From NCBI GenBank assembly GCA_902794095.1, contig CADBFZ010000010.1, forward strand, positions 1-64,000: a stretch of DNA of 64,000 nucleotides, given 5' to 3'. This document shows positions 59,497-64,000 of the stretch, piece by piece. The notes under the pieces were generated by a model that searched no databases, was not told where the DNA came from, and worked only from the letters and a program-made list of their open reading frames with translations. Source of the DNA: an uncultured Lachnospiraceae bacterium. GTDB taxonomy: Bacteria; Bacillota; Clostridia; Lachnospirales; Lachnospiraceae. The position numbers and the translations under genes were made by a program. The number at the start of each line of letters is the position of its first letter. Within the stretch, counting starts at the first letter, position 1.

Positions 59497-61176
59497 TTAA
59501 GAAGTGGCTTTTGCCGGAGGAAGCGCTCCCTTCTTGGCAGCGTTCTCATTATCCTCTTCCTCTTTGATTGCAAATGCGATGTTGGTCGCATGATCCGCAA
59601 CTCTTTCAAGTCCCGATACTATATCGGAAAAAATCATACCCGCTTCGGGAGTACACTCTCCCCTCGCAAGCCTGTCTATATGATTTTGCTGGAGTATTCT
59701 TTCTTCCTGGTCTATTTTCTCTTCAAGATCGATGACATCCTGGAAATGAGTCTCATCGCTCTTTGCAAATATCTCCATGGAATATCTGATGATGGTATTA
59801 ACCATGTCGAGCATTTCTCCGAGTTCTCTCAGAGCATCGTGTGACAGAACCGCACCGTTTTCTTTTCGCTGTTTTGCAGCGTCTGCCGCATTCTCCGCAT
59901 GGTCACCGATTCGCTCAATATCGTTAACAACGTGGAACATCGCACCGATTGATCTCATGTCCTCGATAGGAAGTGGCATCTGGTTGATCTGTACGAGGTA
60001 ACCTGTTATTGCGTGATTAAGGAAGTTGATGTTTTCCTCAACCTTATATACTTCTTCGATATCGTCATCATCAAGAGTTACGAGAGCGTTCATTGCACGG
60101 TTAAGGTTCTCACTTGCAAGTGAAGCCATTCGGTCAAGCTCTTTGACAACTTCGATCATAGCGGTTGCGGGGTTAAAGATAACCTTGGAACCGATGTATT
60201 TAAGCTGGAAGTTCTCGCGGTATCCGACCTTTACATCCTCGCCTCTTACGGTTGCACTTGCGAGTTTTACGAGAGGCTTAACAAAAGGAAGAAAGACGAT
60301 AACCTGAAAAATCTTTATCAGGGTATGTGCGTTTGCCACGAATCTTCCGTTGTCTGCAGAGAACATCTTAATAAACGCAATTACCTGATCCTGACCTATT
60401 GCCAAGATAACGTACATGATTGCGGTACCGATAACGTTAAACCAAAGATGTATCATTGCGGCACGCTTTGCATCTTTTTTACCGGAAAGGGAAGCAAGTA
60501 CAGCTGTGCTGCAGGCACCGATGTTACATCCCATGATGATGTACAGACATATGGGTAGTCCGAGGAGATCCTGCTGAGCCATCAATAGAACAATGGATAC
60601 CGTAACCGATGAACTCTGGACAACGGTGGTGATAGCAAAGCCTACAAGAGTAGCCAGGAACGGATTACTAAGTGACTGAAGGAGATCTCTTACGGAAGGA
60701 TCCTCACGAAGAAATGCCATGGATGAACTCATGGTCTGAAGTCCCATGAAAAGAATACCGAAGCCGACGATGATCTCGGCAATGTCCTTATTTTTTTCTT
60801 TTTTGGAAAACATAAGGAGTACAACACCAGCAAGCAGGATTACGGAAGCGTATTTGCTTATGTTAAACGAAACGAGCTGTGAGGTAATGGTGGTACCGAT
60901 GTTGGCACCGAGGATGACTCCCGCAGCCTGATAGAGGTTCATAAGCCCCGCATTAACAAACGAAACGACCATCGCGGTACAGGCGGACGAGGACTGGATC
61001 ACCGCAGTGAAGATCAGTCCGACGATCATGCCGGTAAAACGATTGGTCGTGAATATTTCAAGGATATGTCTTAACTTGGCGCCCGCAACTGTCTCGATCG
61101 CCTTACTCATTATTTTCATACCGTACAGGAAAAGTCCGAGTCCCCCACACAGTGCAATTATTACCGATACACTCAT
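59497..61176 (-). CDS. Na+/phosphate cotransporter, NptA/PhoU fusion
   Basis: 559 residues. Eight to nine TM helices in two inverted halves, each with a QSSSA/T motif (FTAVIQSSSACTAMVVSF; TTVVQSSSVTVSIVLL) forming the Na+/Pi site, and GANIGTT / GCNIGACS motifs. C-terminal PhoU-like helical domain ~340-545 (MFHVVNDIERIGDHAEN; VSGLERVADHATN). PhoU-type HD-rich helices usually regulate transport. It is monocistronic. An Ala/Lys-rich tail ends it. Confidence 0.9.
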   Translation of the reverse strand: MSVSVIIALCGGLGLFLYGMKIMSKAIETVAGAKLRHILEIFTTNRFTGMIVGLIFTAVIQSSSACTAMVVSFVNAGLMNLYQAAGVILGANIGTTITSQLVSFNISKYASVILLAGVVLLMFSKKEKNKDIAEIIVGFGILFMGLQTMSSSMAFLREDPSVRDLLQSLSNPFLATLVGFAITTVVQSSSVTVSIVLLMAQQDLLGLPICLYIIMGCNIGACSTAVLASLSGKKDAKRAAMIHLWFNVIGTAIMYVILAIGQDQVIAFIKMFSADNGRFVANAHTLIKIFQVIVFLPFVKPLVKLASATVRGEDVKVGYRENFQLKYIGSKVIFNPATAMIEVVKELDRMASLASENLNRAMNALVTLDDDDIEEVYKVEENINFLNHAITGYLVQINQMPLPIEDMRSIGAMFHVVNDIERIGDHAENAADAAKQRKENGAVLSHDALRELGEMLDMVNTIIRYSMEIFAKSDETHFQDVIDLEEKIDQEERILQQNHIDRLARGECTPEAGMIFSDIVSGLERVADHATNIAFAIKEEEDNENAAKKGALPPAKATS

Positions 61177-61272
61177 TACTTCCTCTTTTCGTCTCCGAAA
61201 ATTTTATCTTTAATTTCAATCCCTGGTCGAACGCTTACGATTATAATCGAATGCCGCTTAAGTCGCAAGGTA

Positions 61273-62199
61273 CTAAGGGCGATACTTATCTATGTCTGAT
61301 GCAAGTTTTTCCTTAAGGGCATCAAGTGAGTCAAATCTGGTCTCAGGCCTGCAAAAGTGCTTCAGGTATACTTCTGCATCGCGACCGTAGACGTCACCGT
61401 CAAAATCATATATGTAGGTCTCAACGCCCCTTACCTCGTGGTCCGAGATGGTGGGCTTGGTTCCGATATTGGTAAGACCTGCATATTTCCTGCCGTCAAT
61501 TATCACATCCGATGTGTAGACTCCGCCGGGTGGCAGGAGCTTATCGGCATCAGGGACGATATTTATCGTAGGAAAGCCCAGCTTATTTCCCATGTGATTA
61601 CCGTGAACTATTCTGCCGAAGACAAAATAAGGAATTCCCAAAAGCTCTTCAGCCTCTTCCATCTTCGCTTCGGTTACCATCTGTCTGATAAGGGTGGAAC
61701 TTACTTCATACTCCTTATCGAGACTTACGGTGAGCTTATCGATGATCCTGACATCGATTCCGTTCTCTGCCCCATAGGACTTAAGAAGCTCTGCATTTCC
61801 CAGACCCTTTTTACCGAAGGATAAGTCGGATCCCGCTGCCATCATTACGGCGCCGATCCTGCCTACGATCAGGTTGTTTAAGAAATCCAAGGGCTCGGTG
61901 TCCGCGGTCTTTTGGTCGAAGGGATATTCGATCAGGATATCTATTCCCTTTCTTTCGAAAAGAATACGCTTCTCGGCCGCACTCGTAAGAACTCCGCTCT
62001 CGCCTCCGAAGAAGGTTTCGGGTGCGGGATCGAATGTAAATACTACGGACTTAAAGCCTTCGTCCTTGTGACTCTTGGCATACTGAGTGATCTCCATAAG
62101 GAGGCTCTGATGTCCGATGTGCACACCGTCGAATTTACCGATTGCCACACATGAAGGTCCGTTTATATATATATCTTTTGTTCCGGATATTATTTCCAT
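61273..62199 (-). CDS. ribF: Bifunctional riboflavin kinase/FAD synthetase
   Basis: About 308 residues from ATG 62199; an alternate TTG at 62205 overlaps the truB stop. FAD synthetase half: VAIGKFDGVHIGHQSLL with GxFDGVHxGH, then STLIRQMV (the SSTxxR region). Riboflavin kinase half ~180-305: GRIVHGNHMGNKLGFPTIN (GRV-xxGxxxGRxLGFPTAN) and YAGLTNIGTKPT. It makes FMN and FAD. Last of the nrnA-truB-ribF unit. Confidence 0.93.
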   Translation of the reverse strand: MEIISGTKDIYINGPSCVAIGKFDGVHIGHQSLLMEITQYAKSHKDEGFKSVVFTFDPAPETFFGGESGVLTSAAEKRILFERKGIDILIEYPFDQKTADTEPLDFLNNLIVGRIGAVMMAAGSDLSFGKKGLGNAELLKSYGAENGIDVRIIDKLTVSLDKEYEVSSTLIRQMVTEAKMEEAEELLGIPYFVFGRIVHGNHMGNKLGFPTINIVPDADKLLPPGGVYTSDVIIDGRKYAGLTNIGTKPTISDHEVRGVETYIYDFDGDVYGRDAEVYLKHFCRPETRFDSLDALKEKLASDIDKYRP

Positions 62200-62201
62200 A
62201 T

Positions 62202-63125
62202 TCAAAACATCTTAACGGGTGAAAGAATACGCTGAGCAGGGTCGCTTTCGTAAACTGCGGCAAAGCTGTTATCGCTGTGATAGATCCTGAATTCTTTTTT
62301 CGAGGATTCGGATATGCTTTCCGTGAAGTCATCGTATGAAAGCTTATTTCCGTTTTGAAGCTTCTTTTCTGCTTCTGCGGTAACTGTCAGTGCAGGGAGC
62401 TTTTCAAAAACAGTATCAACGCTCATGAGATAATCCATGAGTTTATCTTCATGACCTTCATCTCTTAAATGCCTTATCTCCTCAAGGCTTACTGCATTAT
62501 CAAGAGTGAAAGGACCTACTGCGCTTCTTATAAGTGACTGCATGCATCCGCCGCATCCAAGATCCCTTCCGATATCATCGCAAAGAGATCTTATATAGGT
62601 TCCTTTTGAACAAAGGACTTTTATCTTAACGACAGGAAGTGTAATATCAAGAACTTCGATTCTGTGGATCGTAACTTTTCTTGCTTCCCTCTCAACAACC
62701 TGTCCGCTTCTTGCTAAGTCGTAAAGACGTCTTCCGTCTTTTTTTAACGCAGAATACATGGGAGGGATCTGATCAATCTCGCCGAGGTAGCGGTTAACTG
62801 CATTTTTAATCTGCTCTTCCGTAAGAGCATTTACCGCATCCGGATCTCCGCCCGTAACTTCTCCGGTAACATCAAGTGTATCGGTAGTCTTGCCAAGGAG
62901 AAGCTCTGCTATGTATTCCTTATCCCAATCGGTAATCATGCCGCATACCTTGGTGGCTTTACCGAGTGCAACGGGAAGGACACCCGTGGCCATGGGATCT
63001 AAGGTTCCGGTATGTCCGCTTTTTCTCTGACGGTATACGCCGCGAACAACCGCTACAACATCAAAGGAGGTGTATCCCGCCTCCTTTGATATGTTAAGTA
63101 TTCCGTTAATTCCCGAATCAGGCAT
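62202..63125 (-). CDS. truB: tRNA pseudouridine(55) synthase
   Basis: 307 residues from ATG 63125 (AAGGAGA eight bases upstream; the in-frame earlier start is inside the upstream gene). GILNISKEAGYTSFDVV, then RKSGHTGTLDPMATGVLPVALG with the catalytic Asp in GTLDPMA, IPPMYSALKKDGRRLY and CSKGTYIRSLCDDIG. Modifies U55 of tRNA. Overlaps nrnA by 8 bases, so coupled. Confidence 0.95.
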   Translation of the reverse strand: MPDSGINGILNISKEAGYTSFDVVAVVRGVYRQRKSGHTGTLDPMATGVLPVALGKATKVCGMITDWDKEYIAELLLGKTTDTLDVTGEVTGGDPDAVNALTEEQIKNAVNRYLGEIDQIPPMYSALKKDGRRLYDLARSGQVVEREARKVTIHRIEVLDITLPVVKIKVLCSKGTYIRSLCDDIGRDLGCGGCMQSLIRSAVGPFTLDNAVSLEEIRHLRDEGHEDKLMDYLMSVDTVFEKLPALTVTAEAEKKLQNGNKLSYDDFTESISESSKKEFRIYHSDNSFAAVYESDPAQRILSPVKMF

Positions 63126-64000
63126 CCTGCTCTTCTCCTTCAGGGGAAGCATCAAGCTGCTTTTCGATATACTTGGAAAGATTGTTTACACAATCATATA
63201 CGTTACCGCTCATGTTACATCCGGCTGCTCTTGCGTGTCCGCCGCCGCCGAACTTCTCAGCGATCTTTGCAACGTTTACTTTCTCGGAAGATCTCAAGGA
63301 TACTTTATATTCCTGATTTCCGACTTCATACATAAAGATTGAAACCTCGGCTCCTCTGATATTTCTGAGCTGGGAAACAATACCTTCAAAATCCTTGCTT
63401 ACTACGCCGTAGAAATCCTGGGTTCTCTTATCGAGCCAGCTCACAACGCATCTGTCATCCATGAATCTGACGCTTTCCATGAGACATCTTCCCAGTATCT
63501 GTGACTGAAGATAAGTCTTCTCATAGAAACATCTCTGGATGAGAGAAGGGAAATCAAAACCGTACTCCATAAGTTCCGCAGCTCTTCTCATGGTGTCGGG
63601 TGAAGTGCATGAGTACTGGAAAACACCGGTATCGGTTACCATTCCGGTATAGATGCATTTTGCAACTTCGACATCCACATACTTCTTATCGAAAAGAGTA
63701 TAGAGAAGTTCGCAGGTGGAGCTGATGTCGGGATCGATCTCGTTACAATCTCCGACTCCGGTTTTATTGCTCTCGTGATGATCGATATTGATGGTTTTAG
63801 CAGCGGCATCAAAATACTTGCCGGGCTCACCGAGTCTTTCTCTGCTGCAGTCGAGTACGAAATATACATCGTAAGGAGCAGCATCAGGGAACTCTCTCTT
63901 AATCTCGGAATATCCGATCTCACCATCGAAAATAGTGGGGATGGGATTTTCGAGATATACATCAACAGTCGCTTCAGGCATTGCATTAAGCAAATACTGT
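63118..64000 (-). CDS. nrnA: DHH-family oligoribonuclease/pAp phosphatase NrnA, cut at the right window edge
   Basis: At least 294 codons; the frame continues past base 64000 (QYLLNAMPEATVDVYLENP), so the N-terminus with the first DHH motifs is missing. Visible: VLDCSRERLG, INIDHHESNK (the DHH), CIYTGMVTDTGVFQYSCTSP, and the DHHA1 end FGGGGHARAAGCNMSG with the GGGGH RNA-binding motif. It degrades nanoRNA and pAp. First in nrnA-truB-ribF. A TTG at 63993 is internal, not the start. Confidence 0.9.
   Translation of the reverse strand, partial: QYLLNAMPEATVDVYLENPIPTIFDGEIGYSEIKREFPDAAPYDVYFVLDCSRERLGEPGKYFDAAAKTINIDHHESNKTGVGDCNEIDPDISSTCELLYTLFDKKYVDVEVAKCIYTGMVTDTGVFQYSCTSPDTMRRAAELMEYGFDFPSLIQRCFYEKTYLQSQILGRCLMESVRFMDDRCVVSWLDKRTQDFYGVVSKDFEGIVSQLRNIRGAEVSIFMYEVGNQEYKVSLRSSEKVNVAKIAEKFGGGGHARAAGCNMSGNVYDCVNNLSKYIEKQLDASPEGEEQDA

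Noticed and set aside
1-64000. CRISPR arrays, insertion sequences, prophage genes, toxin-antitoxin or restriction systems
   Set aside because: Reading both strands showed no regular spaced repeats, transposase, integrase, or phage structural genes.

Overview
The window looks like chromosome of an anaerobic Gram-positive Clostridia member, probably Lachnospiraceae or a close relative. This rests on moderate GC (mid-40s % by eye), strong AGGAGG ribosome sites with occasional TTG starts, sigma-A type promoters, a CIRCE element, anaerobic NrdG, lipoprotein signals, DUF5685/DnaJ and NptA/PhoU-type genes, and a gut or rumen style glycan locus. The genus cannot be fixed from sequence alone. About the first 305 bases are clearly different (about 30% GC, TTA-leucine rich). 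They encode part of an RlmD-type rRNA methyltransferase fused in frame to a GH43 gene, most likely a chimeric contig end.

Layout. 1-12.5 kb: a hemicellulose/xyloglucan-type locus on the minus strand (GH94 phosphorylase, membrane-tethered GH29 fusion, GH31, a FliD-like small protein, GH43), with a divergent AraC regulator and a serine hydrolase. 12.5-20.7 kb: TetR with palindromic operator, a lipoprotein clostripain with Trp/Asp-rich tails, an SDR, a two-gene polysaccharide module (GT2 plus methyltransferase-kinase-coiled-coil), CIRCE-controlled Hsp20, and the remnant of an alcohol dehydrogenase. 20.7-26.7 kb: Fur-family regulator with znuC-znuB and an OB-fold-like lipoprotein, an Lgt-like membrane protein and a membrane NAGPA protein. 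26.7-38.7 kb: HD-GYP, PrsA-like lipoprotein, ilvE, an LRR-like lipoprotein, a long imperfect hairpin, thyA-folA, a beta-CASP protein, a second NAGPA locus, GT2-GtrA, PAP2 and tRNA-Gly.

38.7-49 kb: a GH3 pseudoenzyme-like membrane protein, lysC-hom-glyA, a PocR-type hybrid histidine kinase, a degenerate SGNH protein and SEC-C methionine aminopeptidase. 49-54.5 kb: three membrane proteins of unknown function, nrdG, and a coupled DUF5685-DnaJ-membrane coiled-coil set. 54.5-64 kb: pnp, rpsO with a promoter and structured leader, a polar amino-acid ABC transporter, an Na/Pi cotransporter, and nrnA-truB-ribF running off the right edge.

How the parts fit: the glycan locus carries the debranching activities (alpha-fucosidase, alpha-xylosidase, arabinosidase/xylosidase) plus a phosphorylase that would conserve energy from the beta-glucan backbone, under a divergent cupin-AraC regulator. 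No transporter or endo-glucanase lies in the window. The right half is mostly core metabolism and RNA processing. No CRISPR array, insertion sequence, prophage or recognised defence system was seen. The most unusual items are the transmembrane alpha-fucosidase fusion, the GH3-fold protein lacking its catalytic residues, the WbdD-like methyltransferase-kinase, the repeated NAGPA modules, the DUF5685-DnaJ cluster and a roughly 150-nt structured element at 31.2 kb.
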